Of a stretch of 64,000 nucleotides of DNA, positions 37,722 to 47,539 are shown piece by piece. Numbering within the stretch: the stretch's first letter is position 1; each line of letters begins with the position of its first letter. The stretch covers positions 186,001 to 250,000 of the forward strand of contig NZ_PGTX01000002.1 in NCBI RefSeq assembly GCF_002797575.1. The letters are read 5' to 3'. Source of the DNA: Polynucleobacter brandtiae (GTDB taxonomy: Bacteria > Pseudomonadota > Gammaproteobacteria > Burkholderiales > Burkholderiaceae). The notes under the pieces are model-generated. The model had not been told where the DNA came from and ran no database searches. It worked only from the letters and a program-made list of their open reading frames with translations. A program made the position numbers and the translations under genes.

Positions 37722-39175
37722 GTCTTAGCCTCCTCTAGCAAGGCCTGAACTACCCGCTCCATACGCATAAAACGAGATCCTTTAACCAAAATATCCAAAT
37801 GTTGATTCTGACTATTGGGCAGTGCCCTCAATTGAGCGCCCATAACTTCTAGTAATTGATCAATATCTATAAAATGAAATGCGTGGGAAGTAAGCGCCCG
37901 CTCATTTTTTATCTTATTAAAACCCTGCACCGCAAAATGAGATTGCTCCCCTAATGCAAAGAATTGGGCAATTCCGCATTCAGCTGCATATGCTCCCACC
38001 TCTTCATGAAACGCAGGGCCTTGATCTCCGACCTCACCCATATCGCCCAACACAAACCAAGATATATTTCCCGATCGCTTTAGTGAATCAATCGCAGCGC
38101 AAACAGAATCCGGGTTAGCGTTATAAGTATCATCAATCAGCGTACGCTGTGCGCTTAAGTATTTAGACTGCATCCTGCCGTTAACCGGGAAAAAAGACTC
38201 TAAGCCTGTTTTAATATTTTCAAGACTGAGGCCCGCACCCAAAGCGACAGCACTAGCTGCTAGCGCATTCCTGATGTTATGGTCACCCAGCGTATTGAGC
38301 CGAACCTCAATAACGCCTAGCTCAGTTTGAATTTCTACTTTTCCGTTGGGTAGGGATGAGCCCGTTACTGATGCGCTCATCGCCTTCTGGTCAGATACAA
38401 AAGCAAAATCAATGGCCTTACGCTCAGCAGAGGCTTGGCGCCATAGACTAGTAAATTCCGAATCTGCCGGAAAAACTGCCACACCATTAAGCGTTAATGC
38501 ACTCAGCGCAGTCGCATGCTCAATTGCGACCGCCTCGACTGTGGCCATAAATTCTTGATGCTCACGCTGAGCATTATTAATTACTACAATGTTGGCTTGT
38601 GCAATAGCAGCTAGTTGGGCAGTCTCACCAGGATGATTCATACCTAACTCAATCACAGCCAAATGGTCACTCTCACGCATACGCAACAAGGTCAATGGCA
38701 GACCGATATCATTATTTAAGTTTCCCTGAGTCACAAGCACCTGCTCTAAACCCACTGCTGCCTTAAATATAGAAGCAATCATTTCTTTAACAGTCGTTTT
38801 TCCATTGGAGCCAGTAACTAAGGCGACTGGGGTCGAAAACTGTGCACGCCATGCTTGTGCTAGCTGACCCAAGCTTCTTCTGACATCTGGAACGCATACT
38901 GCCGGAAGATACTTTGGACACTTATCTAGACTAGAAACAAGTGCAGCACTAGCGCCCGCACTTGCCACATCAACCAAAAAATCATGGGCATCAAATCGAT
39001 CACCTACCAAGCTAACGAAAAATTCACCCTCCTGAACCTTTCGACTATCGCTACTTACTCGCGAAATTGATAATGTTTCGGCATCCTCTGCTGCGATATG
39101 GAATAGCTGACTACCTGGTAGCATTGCCTGCATTTGAGAAAGCGTAGTCATAGGCTTTGTAATGAATGAACTCAC
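37712..39175 (-). CDS. murF: UDP-MurNAc-tripeptide--D-Ala-D-Ala ligase
   Basis: Adds the D-Ala-D-Ala dipeptide made by the neighbouring ddl[14 protein letters not shown] marks the N-terminal domain (about 41-53). ATP-binding GSNGKTT lies at 122-128, then [10 protein letters not shown] and [10 protein letters not shown]. The GTG at 39175 overlaps the murE stop as GTGA and gives 487 residues. An ATG eight codons later (39151) is the alternative, and the overlap chain favours the GTG. Confidence 0.95.
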   Translation of the reverse strand: MSSFITKPMTTLSQMQAMLPGSQLFHIAAEDAETLSISRVSSDSRKVQEGEFFVSLVGDRFDAHDFLVDVASAGASAALVSSLDKCPKYLPAVCVPDVRRSLGQLAQAWRAQFSTPVALVTGSNGKTTVKEMIASIFKAAVGLEQVLVTQGNLNNDIGLPLTLLRMRESDHLAVIELGMNHPGETAQLAAIAQANIVVINNAQREHQEFMATVEAVAIEHATALSALTLNGVAVFPADSEFTSLWRQASAERKAIDFAFVSDQKAMSASVTGSSLPNGKVEIQTELGVIEVRLNTLGDHNIRNALAASAVALGAGLSLENIKTGLESFFPVNGRMQSKYLSAQRTLIDDTYNANPDSVCAAIDSLKRSGNISWFVLGDMGEVGDQGPAFHEEVGAYAAECGIAQFFALGEQSHFAVQGFNKIKNERALTSHAFHFIDIDQLLEVMGAQLRALPNSQNQHLDILVKGSRFMRMERVVQALLEEAKTCS

Positions 39176-40725
39176 ACGCTTCTCCCCGCAGCGAGCTGGA
39201 CATGCTCTTGATCAGAGAAATCAAATTTCTTACCATTAATTTCCTGAGTAAATTCATGACCCTTTCCGGCAATGAGCACAACATCCTTTGCATCTGCATG
39301 ACGCACTGCCGCCATAATTGCAGCAGCACGATCTGAAACAAATTGCACATTTTTTACATCAGCTGTCATACCTGCTTTAATCATGGCAATAATCGCATCT
39401 GGCTCTTCAGATCTGGGATTATCACTAGTGACAATGACATGATCAGCAAACTCTTGGGCTACAGAGCCCATTTTCGAGCGCTTCCCCGTATCGCGATCAC
39501 CGCCGCAACCGAATACGCACCAAATTTTTCCACCCCTTTGGTTGGCTATGGGACGAAGTGCGTCTAACGTTTTAGCCAGTGCATCTGGTGTGTGTGCATA
39601 ATCCACAACAATGAATGGGTGTGCTGTTTTATGAGCACTATGGAACTGAATTAACTCCATACGCCCCGATACTGGACGTAATTTTGTTATTCGTTTTGTA
39701 GCCTTTTCACATGGAAATCCTTGACTTAATAGAACAGTCCAGACTGCCAAACAATTACTGAGATTAAATCCACCTATTATTGGGAGCTGCACTAATGCTG
39801 AATCAATGCCCTCACAACTCAAGACGGACTCATAGCCTACCGCTGATACAGCACTATTTTTTGTATACGTTCGTTTTAAGCGATCTCCGAATTTCTCAAA
39901 TTCAGTGAAGGCATCTTGACTAAGTGCATACCCCCAAACTTGAGGACCATTTTTGGCCAATAAGCGAGTTGCAAGCTCACGACCAAACGCATCATCAAAG
40001 TTAATCACTGCATGCAAAAGACCAGGTCGCTGAAAAAGTGTTGCCTTCGCCTCAGCATAATCAGACATCGTGCCGTGATAATCCAAATGATCTTGTGTCA
40101 AATTAGTAAATACAGCGCACTCAACTACCAGTCCAGCAACTCGACCTTGGTCTAGCGCATGTGAAGAAATTTCCATTACTACTTGGCTCGCACCAGCATC
40201 TACAAATTCTTTTAATTGCGTTTGTAAACGAGGCGCATCGGGTGTTGTGTAGCCACTACGTACTAAGCAGTCTACAAAACCAGTGCCAAGGGTTCCAAGC
40301 AATCCTACCCGATGAGTTTTCTCATCTATAGCTTGCGCAAGCCATTGGGTAATCGTAGTTTTACCATTCGTACCAGTAACGCCAATCACCTGAAGATGAT
40401 CGCCGGGATACCCATACCATTGCGCACAAAGCGGACCTGCCAATGAGGCTAGGTTCTCAATAGCAAAACATTGAGGATGCTCTAGATACGAATTTGCAAT
40501 ATCGCCAGAAGGATCAAATACGATAGCTGCAGCACCATTTTCTAGGGCAGCGTTAATGTAATGCCGTCCATCACGCAGCGCATTACCATGACCTACAGAA
40601 TAGGCAAAGAAAATATCACCCTTCTGAATCTGACGAGAGTCAGCGCATACTCGTGCAGAGGCGGGGGTCAGTTCACGCAAATGGGAAACCAATAGATGGG
40701 GTTCTGTATACATCACTGCCATCAT
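39172..40725 (-). CDS. murE: UDP-MurNAc-L-Ala-D-Glu--meso-diaminopimelate ligase
   Basis: Adds the third stem residue. The DNPR motif in VTSDNPRSEEP (about 430-440) is the known signature for meso-diaminopimelate rather than lysine, so the wall is of the Gram-negative mDAP type. The ATP loop GTNGKTT lies at 118-124 and ADSRQIQKGDIFFA at 28-41. At 517 residues it is complete. It overlaps ftsI upstream and murF downstream by four bases each. Confidence 0.97.
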   Translation of the reverse strand: MMAVMYTEPHLLVSHLRELTPASARVCADSRQIQKGDIFFAYSVGHGNALRDGRHYINAALENGAAAIVFDPSGDIANSYLEHPQCFAIENLASLAGPLCAQWYGYPGDHLQVIGVTGTNGKTTITQWLAQAIDEKTHRVGLLGTLGTGFVDCLVRSGYTTPDAPRLQTQLKEFVDAGASQVVMEISSHALDQGRVAGLVVECAVFTNLTQDHLDYHGTMSDYAEAKATLFQRPGLLHAVINFDDAFGRELATRLLAKNGPQVWGYALSQDAFTEFEKFGDRLKRTYTKNSAVSAVGYESVLSCEGIDSALVQLPIIGGFNLSNCLAVWTVLLSQGFPCEKATKRITKLRPVSGRMELIQFHSAHKTAHPFIVVDYAHTPDALAKTLDALRPIANQRGGKIWCVFGCGGDRDTGKRSKMGSVAQEFADHVIVTSDNPRSEEPDAIIAMIKAGMTADVKNVQFVSDRAAAIMAAVRHADAKDVVLIAGKGHEFTQEINGKKFDFSDQEHVQLAAGRSV

Positions 40726-42494
40726 CTTTTAAGAACCGCTGGCTGTGTCTTGACGGCAGCACTTTGAATATCACTAGGGATCTTTCCATCCAATGCGGCT
40801 TGCCTTGTATTACTATCTGGCAGAATATTTAAGGAACGTAAGGTTTCACTAACGATCGTTGAAAATACTGGTGCAGCAACGTCACCGCCATAGTGACTTC
40901 CGCCCGTAGGCTCATCGATCATGACTGCTACAACAATACGTGGCGCACTAATAGGTGCAAGTCCAACAAAGTAAGCGCGATATTTATTGCCATACCCCTT
41001 ACCCACTAACTTGTGCGCAGTGCCTGTTTTTCCACCCACACGATAACCTTCAGCCTGTGCCTTAATTGCCGTACCACCTGGCTCTGTCACAGATTCCATC
41101 ATGTTGCGCATCTCAATCGCAGTCTTCGCAGAAATGATGTGTGTACCTGGCTTAAAGTCCGCACTTCTCTCGATAGTTAGTGGAACCAATTCACCATCTC
41201 GCGCAAAAATCGTATACGAACGTGCAACTTGAAATAGCGAACCAGAGATGCCATAACCAAATGCGATCCGCGCCTGGTCTGTAGGCATCCATTTTTTAAA
41301 GGGGTGTACTGTTCCAGCCACGGCACCAGGAAAGCCAATCTTTGGTGCCTGCCCCAGACCAACAGAGGTGTAGAAGTTCCACATTTCTTCTGCCGAGAGA
41401 TTATTCATAGCAATTTTTGCTGTCCCAATGTTGCTTGATTTCTGAATAATTTGGGAGATAGTTAAATTGCTATAAGGATGGGTATCAGTAATTGGCTTAG
41501 GCCCAATTAAGTACTTTGCACCAATCACCATATTTGTTGTTGGCGTAACCGCACCCTTTTCTAAAGCAATCGCAATCGTAAGTGGCTTCATTGTTGAACC
41601 AGGCTCAAATGTATCGGTTAACACCCGATTACGTAATTGTTCGCCGGTTAGTTTTCTACGATCGTTTGGGTTATAGCTTGGGTAATTGGCCAACGCTAAA
41701 ATTTCCCCTGTCTGAGTGTCTAGTACTACAGCACCACCAGCACTGGCACGATGCTGCTCGACAGCAGTTTTAACTGCGTTGTAAGCTAAGAATTGAATTT
41801 TGCTATCGATAGAAAGTTGTAAGTCCTTGCCATTTTGCGGTAACTGCAAAATGGCAACATCTTCAACCACACGACCTAATCGGTCTACTACCACTCTTCG
41901 CTGCCCAGGATGTCCAGCCAACTCCTTTTCTCGCGAGAGCTCCATTCCTTCCTGCCCACGATCCTCTACATTGGTAAAACCAACAACGTGCGCCATCGCC
42001 TCACCCTCAGGATAAAAACGGCGATATTCGTTATTTAAGCCAATGCCCGGAATTTCTAATTGCTTAACTTTCTGAGCCACTTCAGGATCGACTTGACGCT
42101 TCAAGAAAATTTGCTTGCGATCTTCTTTCAGTTTTTTACGTAATTCCGCTTCACCCATTTGCAAGAGACTAGCCAACTCACGAATCTTCTCAACCGATAA
42201 GTCATCTGGAACGGTATCGTTATAAGCAATAATCGACTTTGCCTCTAAGCTCGTTGCGATTACTTGCCCATTACGATCTAAAATTTTTCCCCGAGAGGCT
42301 GGTAACTCTAACTCTCGCTGTGTGCCACGCACACCTTTGGCTTCATAAAATGCATTTCCAGGGCCCTGAATCCAAAAGGCACGAATCAGCAACATCATGA
42401 AGACGAGAAATAATAAAAACAACATGAGGCGTGAACGCCACATTGGAAGACGCAGTACTAAATTTGGCGTCGTTGAAAAGCCAACCGGTCTCAT
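40722..42494 (-). CDS. ftsI: Septal transpeptidase FtsI (PBP3)
   Basis: Class B penicillin-binding protein that cross-links septal peptidoglycan with FtsW. A short cytoplasmic tail and one transmembrane helix (about 22-40) precede the pedestal domain (RGKILDRNG near 68-76). The three catalytic motifs are S300-TMK, S353-SN and K487-TG. At 590 residues it is normal. It is coupled to ftsL and murE by ATGA overlaps. Confidence 0.97.
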   Translation of the reverse strand: MRPVGFSTTPNLVLRLPMWRSRLMLFLLFLVFMMLLIRAFWIQGPGNAFYEAKGVRGTQRELELPASRGKILDRNGQVIATSLEAKSIIAYNDTVPDDLSVEKIRELASLLQMGEAELRKKLKEDRKQIFLKRQVDPEVAQKVKQLEIPGIGLNNEYRRFYPEGEAMAHVVGFTNVEDRGQEGMELSREKELAGHPGQRRVVVDRLGRVVEDVAILQLPQNGKDLQLSIDSKIQFLAYNAVKTAVEQHRASAGGAVVLDTQTGEILALANYPSYNPNDRRKLTGEQLRNRVLTDTFEPGSTMKPLTIAIALEKGAVTPTTNMVIGAKYLIGPKPITDTHPYSNLTISQIIQKSSNIGTAKIAMNNLSAEEMWNFYTSVGLGQAPKIGFPGAVAGTVHPFKKWMPTDQARIAFGYGISGSLFQVARSYTIFARDGELVPLTIERSADFKPGTHIISAKTAIEMRNMMESVTEPGGTAIKAQAEGYRVGGKTGTAHKLVGKGYGNKYRAYFVGLAPISAPRIVVAVMIDEPTGGSHYGGDVAAPVFSTIVSETLRSLNILPDSNTRQAALDGKIPSDIQSAAVKTQPAVLKR

Positions 42495-42757
42495 CTCGCC
42501 TCCTTCAGATACAAGGTACGCTCAGGAGAAATTGGCACCATATGCAATTGGTTGCGAGCTACATCACGAATTCTGGCGGACTTTGATAGGTTGCGTTGCT
42601 CATACTCCAAACGTAACCAATCTTGATTCAGTTTTCGCTCTTCAATTTGTGCACGCTCTAATGCGATAAATAATTTTCGCGCACGTTGCTGTGAAGCTAC
42701 CAAAGATAGGGCGCAAATCAGCAGTAGCGCGAGCAGCGTAAAAGTGGCGCGATTCAA
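42491..42757 (-). CDS. ftsL: Cell division protein FtsL
   Basis: Small bitopic protein (88 residues) with an N-terminal transmembrane helix (about 4-22) and a periplasmic coiled-coil region rich in Glu, Arg and Leu (about 25-65), which pairs with FtsB. The sequence is poorly conserved, so the call leans on topology, length and position between rsmH and ftsI. It starts at TTG, overlapping the rsmH stop as TTGA. No ftsB is in the window. Confidence 0.9.
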   Translation of the reverse strand: MNRATFTLLALLLICALSLVASQQRARKLFIALERAQIEERKLNQDWLRLEYEQRNLSKSARIRDVARNQLHMVPISPERTLYLKEAR

Positions 42758-43704
42758 GCTGTTGCTCCCAATCGCTTTTCGGCCACTCGCATAATGGCTG
42801 AACGAGCACGAGGATTTTCTCGAACTTCCTCAGCACTTGGTTTAATTCGCCCAATAATTGCCAATTCACTTTGTGGTAAATCCCTATCTCGTACCGGTAG
42901 GCCTCGAGGAATCTCCACTTTAGAGTGGGCCTGTAAAAACTGTTTAACAATACGATCTTCGAGAGAATGAAAGCTAATCACTGCCAGTCTTGCGCCCGGC
43001 TTAAGCAAGGTAAGCGCCGCCTTTAATCCCCGCTCGAGATCTTCTAATTCACGATTTATAAAAATACGTAAAGCTTGAAAGGTTCTTGTAGCAGGATCTT
43101 GTCCAGCCTCTCGGGTTCGAACTACGCTTGCAACTAAAGTTGCTAGCTCTAAAGTTGTTGTTGGCGCCAACCCTGCTTCGCGCTTAGCCACAATTGCTTT
43201 TGCAATTTGAAATGCAAAACGCTCCTCGCCATAGGTCTTAATTACATGGGTGATTTCTTCTGGGGGCGCTTGCTCCAACCACTGTGCAGCCGTTAGACCT
43301 TGGTCCGTATTCATCCGCATATCTAAAGGACCCTCACGGCGAAATGAAAAACCTCGATGCGCTTCGTCTACTTGTGGAGAGCTGATGCCAAGATCCAACA
43401 AAATACCATCGATGGATCCTGGCTCTGCATACTGGTCCATCTGCGCAAAGCTATCGTGCACGATATGCAATCGTTGATCGTTGATTTGCTGAGCTACTGC
43501 AATGGCATCCAAATCTTTGTCGAATGCAATCATCTTGGCACTGGAAGGGAGTTTGGCCAACAATGCCTTTGTATGCCCACCACGCCCAAAAGTTCCATCG
43601 ATCAAAATGAGATTTTCTGTTGTGCTGTGGCTGGTGATGAGTGGGCCACTGATTAGCGCTGTCACCGCCTCGGCCAGTAGTACTGGGCGATGAGTTGTAT
43701 TCAT
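42754..43704 (-). CDS. rsmH: 16S rRNA (cytosine(1402)-N(4))-methyltransferase
   Basis: SAM-dependent methyltransferase (formerly MraW) that modifies C1402 in the decoding site. [10 protein letters not shown] at the start, [14 protein letters not shown] (about 36-49), [20 protein letters not shown] (about 101-120) and [15 protein letters not shown] (about 254-268) are all family hallmarks. At 316 residues it is complete. It follows mraZ by 12 bases. Confidence 0.97.
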   Translation of the reverse strand: MNTTHRPVLLAEAVTALISGPLITSHSTTENLILIDGTFGRGGHTKALLAKLPSSAKMIAFDKDLDAIAVAQQINDQRLHIVHDSFAQMDQYAEPGSIDGILLDLGISSPQVDEAHRGFSFRREGPLDMRMNTDQGLTAAQWLEQAPPEEITHVIKTYGEERFAFQIAKAIVAKREAGLAPTTTLELATLVASVVRTREAGQDPATRTFQALRIFINRELEDLERGLKAALTLLKPGARLAVISFHSLEDRIVKQFLQAHSKVEIPRGLPVRDRDLPQSELAIIGRIKPSAEEVRENPRARSAIMRVAEKRLGATA

Positions 43705-43716
43705 GACACCCTGTCA

Positions 43717-44145
43717 TCAAAAATTAAATTGCTTTAACGCTTCAGGCATACCTTGCGCAATGGCAGCCTGCTCTTTTGCAGCATAGGTTGCTGCGTCCCA
43801 CACTTCCAGATGGGTACCCATACCTAGCAATATGACTTCTTTTTCAATCCCTGCTGCAGAGCGCAATTCAGGGCTGACTAAAATTCTTCCGGCACCATCC
43901 AAATCTATTTCCGCAGCGTTGCCTAAAAATATACGCCGCCACCAGTGGGCATCCATTGGCAATTGGGCAACGCGCGAGCGGAATGTTTCCCACTCGGGGC
44001 GTGGGAATAAAAGTAGGCATCCATCAGGGTGTTTTGTGAGCGTAATGCGACCCTCACCTTGAACTAACAAGGCGTCACGATGCTTTGCCGGCACAGACAT
44101 GCGGCCTTTTGCATCTAAATTGAGAGCTGACGCACCTTGAAACAC
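43717..44145 (-). CDS. mraZ: Transcriptional regulator MraZ
   Basis: DNA-binding repressor of its own division and cell-wall cluster, built of two AbrB-like (SpoVT) domains. The start [22 protein letters not shown] and the second-domain [18 protein letters not shown] contain the paired DxxGR motifs. At 142 residues it is normal. The start is GTG. An AAGGTGGGG stretch just upstream serves as ribosome-binding site and also contains the last unit of the MraZ operator. It heads the 15-gene cluster ending in ftsZ. Confidence 0.96.
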   Translation of the reverse strand: MFQGASALNLDAKGRMSVPAKHRDALLVQGEGRITLTKHPDGCLLLFPRPEWETFRSRVAQLPMDAHWWRRIFLGNAAEIDLDGAGRILVSPELRSAAGIEKEVILLGMGTHLEVWDAATYAAKEQAAIAQGMPEALKQFNF

Positions 44146-44153
44146 TGATTTAA

Positions 44154-44178
44154 CCCCACCTTTTCACACTTCCTCCCA
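44154..44178 (-). promoter_or_regulatory. MraZ operator: three TGGGN-type boxes
   Basis: On the minus strand the boxes TGGGA (44178-44174), TGTGA (44168-44164) and TGGGG (44158-44154) are each separated by exactly five bases. This is the spacing known for MraZ binding sites (TGGGN repeats with N5 spacers). The middle box has one mismatch. The first box shares its T with the -10 element, and the last is part of the mraZ ribosome-binding region. Confidence 0.8.
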
Positions 44179-44206
44179 CTTTAGAGGATCGTTATAAGAG
44201 GGTCAA
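44178..44206 (-). promoter_or_regulatory. Promoter of the mraZ division cluster
   Basis: On the minus strand TTGACC (44206-44201; five of six matches), a 17-base spacer and TAAAGT (44183-44178; four of six matches). Predicted initiation falls inside the MraZ boxes, giving a leader of about 25 bases before the GTG. Confidence 0.75.
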
Positions 44207-44421
44207 GTCTTTTTGGGTCTTTTTTTAGGAAATTCTCTATTGATTACAAAGACTTAGCGAGATGTGTTCATGAAATAGTGATTATAAAAATACCATCTGA
44301 AACAGTCACTTGGAATATATACTTAAGGATAGATCTTAGCTATTTAGGGAAATAACTAGTAAATATACTGTGTTAATAAACAGTAATTGGCCTTCAAAAT
44401 GAAGCTTCCCGCTATTTAGCA
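44207..44421. other. AT-rich intergenic region between coq7 and the mraZ promoter
   Basis: Together with the promoter and operator this is the longest gene-free stretch of the window. It is A+T rich, has no plausible reading frame, and contains only short palindromes such as GAAGCTTC and a five-base ACTGT/ACAGT stem. I see no convincing coq7 terminator. It could carry a distal promoter or upstream element for the cluster. Confidence 0.4.
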
Positions 44422-45051
44422 TTAGATTCTGTAAGCAGTTTTAGTCATCAATGTAGAAACAGCCTGCATGATTTTTTTGATTGGCTCCGGCAGAGGCTCT
44501 CCACCAGCAGAAATTGCCGCCCGACCATGCTCAATTTCATCCTCACGCATTTGGTCCACGATGGCGCGTGAACGATGATCCTGTTGGGGTAAATTGTGCA
44601 GGTGACTTTCTAGGTGATGTTCTACCTGTTTTTCGGTCTCAGCTACAAAGCCCAAGCTCCACTTATCACCCGCTAGGCCAGCCATGATACCGATCGCAAA
44701 CGATCCGGCATACCAAATAGGGTTAAGGTAACTCGTATGCGAGCCCAGCTCTTTCAAGCGAATTTCACACCAAGCCAAATGATCCATCTCCTCTTGCGCA
44801 GAATCACTCAGCATTTGCTGAATTTCACCCTTACGAGCCACTAATTTTTGGGCTTGATACAGCGCTTGGGCACAAACTTCGCCTACATGATTTACCCGCA
44901 TTAGCCCAGCAGCATGCTCTCGATCAGCAGTATCAAGTTGATCCACTGGATACCCATTTGATCCTGGCATAGGGCGATGGGCATGAGCTCCACCCACCAT
45001 CGACCGAAGCGCAGTATCGAACTCCATAATGAGACGGTCAACAAAAGCCAT
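44422..45051 (-). CDS. coq7: 2-polyprenyl-3-methyl-6-methoxy-1,4-benzoquinone monooxygenase (Coq7)
   Basis: Di-iron hydroxylase for the penultimate step of ubiquinone synthesis. The four-helix ligand set is visible: EVCAQALYQ (about 57-65), EEMDHLAW (about 87-94), EKQVEHHLESH (about 140-150) and DEIEHGR (about 171-177). At 209 residues it is the betaproteobacterial Coq7 form. It lies 14 bases downstream of bioB on the same strand. A UbiH-type hydroxylase of the same pathway is encoded near 60,125. Confidence 0.95.
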   Translation of the reverse strand: MAFVDRLIMEFDTALRSMVGGAHAHRPMPGSNGYPVDQLDTADREHAAGLMRVNHVGEVCAQALYQAQKLVARKGEIQQMLSDSAQEEMDHLAWCEIRLKELGSHTSYLNPIWYAGSFAIGIMAGLAGDKWSLGFVAETEKQVEHHLESHLHNLPQQDHRSRAIVDQMREDEIEHGRAAISAGGEPLPEPIKKIMQAVSTLMTKTAYRI

Positions 45052-45065
45052 AAATGATCGTACTC

Positions 45066-46103
45066 TTAGATTAAAACTTCTGCTTTTGAGCTTTGCTTCG
45101 TCTTTAGTCCAAGGTCAGCCAACAGCGCGCGGTCCTGCTCAGCCTCTGGATTACCGGTAGTAAGTAGTTGCTCACCATAGAAAATAGAGTTCGCTCCAGC
45201 CTGAAAACACATCGCTTGAACCGCCCTTCCCATCTCTTGGCGACCTGCGGATAAACGCACCCGGGCCCGCGGCATCGTAATCCGAGCTACCGCAATTGTT
45301 CTAATGAACTCCAAGGGATCTAGGGGTTTTTGGTGCTCTAGAGGTGTACCTGCGACAGGCACTAAATGATTGATAGGAACAGACTCAGGATAGGGGTTTA
45401 AGTTGGCAAGGCGCGCCAAAAAAGCTGCACGCTGCTCTCGTGTTTCACCCATCCCAACAATGCCACCGCAGCAGACTGACATACCCGCAGTGCGTACATT
45501 GGCTATCGTATCCAAACGATCTTGATAGCCTCGAGTTGAAATGACCGAGCGATAAAAGTCTTCACTTGTGTCTAAATTATGGTTATAAAAATCTAAACCC
45601 GCTTCCTGAAGCGCCTGAGCCTGATTGGCTTCTAGCATTCCTAGCGTGGCGCAGGTTTCCAGACCTAACGCTTTCACACCCTTAATCATGGCGGCTACTT
45701 TTTCGATATCCCGATCCTTAGGCTCGCGCCAGGCAGCGCCCATACAAAAACGATTAGAGCCCGCAGCCTTCGCAGCCCGCGCAGCATCTAACACCTCGTC
45801 TAAATCCATTAATTTATTGGCCTTAACATCTGTGTCATAGCGGGCAGCTTGTGGACAGTAGCTGCAATCCTCGGGGCATCCTCCCGTTTTAATAGAGAGT
45901 AAGGTCGCCAATTCGACATCGCCGTCAGGAAAACTCAATCGATGTACCTCTTGCGCCCGAAACATCAGATCGCTAAATGGCAATGCAAACAGAGCCTCGA
46001 TCTGGGAAACACTCCAAGGCCCGGATGCATCAAGCTCTCGATACAAATCCGCCTTAGACTGCACTTGCGTAAGGGGTTTTTCAGCAATTTGAGTAGCTGG
46101 CAT
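45066..46103 (-). CDS. bioB: Biotin synthase
   Basis: Radical-SAM enzyme that inserts sulfur into dethiobiotin. The CxxxCxxC cluster site has C76, C80 and C83 in [31 protein letters not shown] and the C-terminal RLSAGR (auxiliary-cluster arginine) are present. The 345-residue length is normal. It diverges from bioA over 90 bases. I looked there for the BirA operator palindrome (TTGTAAACC-type) and did not find it. Confidence 0.97.
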   Translation of the reverse strand: MPATQIAEKPLTQVQSKADLYRELDASGPWSVSQIEALFALPFSDLMFRAQEVHRLSFPDGDVELATLLSIKTGGCPEDCSYCPQAARYDTDVKANKLMDLDEVLDAARAAKAAGSNRFCMGAAWREPKDRDIEKVAAMIKGVKALGLETCATLGMLEANQAQALQEAGLDFYNHNLDTSEDFYRSVISTRGYQDRLDTIANVRTAGMSVCCGGIVGMGETREQRAAFLARLANLNPYPESVPINHLVPVAGTPLEHQKPLDPLEFIRTIAVARITMPRARVRLSAGRQEMGRAVQAMCFQAGANSIFYGEQLLTTGNPEAEQDRALLADLGLKTKQSSKAEVLI

Positions 46104-46192
46104 AGTTAAATTCCGGAAAATAGATCAATTTAGGCCTTAAACATAACAGATGCGGCCGCAAATTAGGAAAAACTAGTGTTCAAATACTAAAT

Positions 46193-47539
46193 ATGAAGGT
46201 TATTACCAACTCCCATCAAACGCCATTAGTGCAGCGTAGTCAGGATGCTGTTTGGCATCCCTGTACTCAAATGAAACACCACGAGTCATTTCCATTGATT
46301 GCTATCGCCAGAGGGAAGGGGGCATGGCTTTACGATGAAAAAGAAAACCCACTACTCGATTGCATTAGCTCTTGGTGGACCAATTTATTCGGGCACTCCA
46401 ATCCTCGCATCAATCAAGCCATTGCCGATCAACTCGAAAAAATTGAACATGTCATGTTGGCAGGGTTCACTCATCCACCGGTAGTGGAGCTATCAGAAAA
46501 GTTAGCCGCTTTGACCAAGGGAAATCTAGGTCATGTTTTTTATGCGTCTGATGGCGCCTCTGCCGTAGAAATTGCTCTAAAGATGAGTCACCATTTTTGG
46601 CGACTCAATCATCGCCCTAACAAGAAAAAGTTTGTTTGTCTACAAAATGGCTATCACGGCGAAACACTGGGCGCACTAGCGGTAACAGATGTAGCAATCT
46701 TTCGCGATGCTTATGGCGCATTGTTACAAAGCGTATTCACCATACCATCGCCCGATGCCCGCAAAGCCGCTCAGGGTGAAAATGCTGATGACGTTGCGAG
46801 ACATGCTGCAAACGAGTTAGAAAAACTGCTTGAAGTTGAACATCACAATATTGCCGCCATCATTGTTGAGCCTTTAGTGCAATGTGCTGGGCAGATGGCG
46901 ATGCACTCACCTCAATACCTACGTATCGTCAGAGCCCTCTGTGATAAGTTTGATATCCATCTCATCGCTGATGAAATTGCAGTGGGCTGCGGACGTACTG
47001 GAAAATTCTTTGCCTGTGAGCACGCAGGCGTATGGCCAGACTTCTTAACATTATCCAAAGGAATTAGTGGCGGATATCTACCGCTATCTCTCTCGATGAC
47101 TACTGACAAGATTTATCAAGCATTTTATGGAGACAAAACCCAACAAGGCTTTTTGCATTCGCACTCTTACACTGGAAATCCCCTCGCTTGTGCTGCTGCC
47201 TTAGCCTGTTTAGCAATTTTCGAAACAGAATCTGTTCTGCAAAATAATATTGAACGTAGCAGTGACCTTACCAAAGCATTTGCTTGGGCTAAAGAGGATG
47301 AACGCATCGAACATTGGCGCCAGCAGGGTATGATCCTTGCTTTTGATATCAAACCGCACCTCCTCCAAGGTCATTCAAATTTTGCCCGTGAGATGTTCTC
47401 TGCCAGCATTCAGGAGGGTATCTTGATTAGGCCTATTAGTAATACGATTTATGTCATGCCACCCTATATTTTGTCTCAAGCAGAAACAATCCAGATGGGT
47501 AAATCAGTTCACAGCGCTTTAAATCGGACGCTGGCATGA
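46193..47539 (+). CDS. bioA: Adenosylmethionine--8-amino-7-oxononanoate aminotransferase
   Basis: PLP enzyme that makes 7,8-diaminopelargonic acid, using SAM as amino donor. WHPCTQMKHH (21-30) and SSWWTNLFGH (59-68) are specific to BioA, DEIAVGCGRTG (260-270) binds PLP, and K289 in TLSKGISGGY forms the Schiff base. At 448 residues it is complete. It heads bioA-bioF-bioD; its stop overlaps the bioF start as ATGA. Confidence 0.96.
   Translation: MKVITNSHQTPLVQRSQDAVWHPCTQMKHHESFPLIAIARGKGAWLYDEKENPLLDCISSWWTNLFGHSNPRINQAIADQLEKIEHVMLAGFTHPPVVELSEKLAALTKGNLGHVFYASDGASAVEIALKMSHHFWRLNHRPNKKKFVCLQNGYHGETLGALAVTDVAIFRDAYGALLQSVFTIPSPDARKAAQGENADDVARHAANELEKLLEVEHHNIAAIIVEPLVQCAGQMAMHSPQYLRIVRALCDKFDIHLIADEIAVGCGRTGKFFACEHAGVWPDFLTLSKGISGGYLPLSLSMTTDKIYQAFYGDKTQQGFLHSHSYTGNPLACAAALACLAIFETESVLQNNIERSSDLTKAFAWAKEDERIEHWRQQGMILAFDIKPHLLQGHSNFAREMFSASIQEGILIRPISNTIYVMPPYILSQAETIQMGKSVHSALNRTLA

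Noticed and set aside
44340-44421. Possible coq7 terminator.
   Set aside because: Only five-base stems without a T-tract are present; not enough to call.
46104-46192. BirA operator between bioB and bioA.
   Set aside because: No TTGTAAACC-type interrupted palindrome could be found; only a short GCGGCCGC palindrome is present, which is not a known operator.
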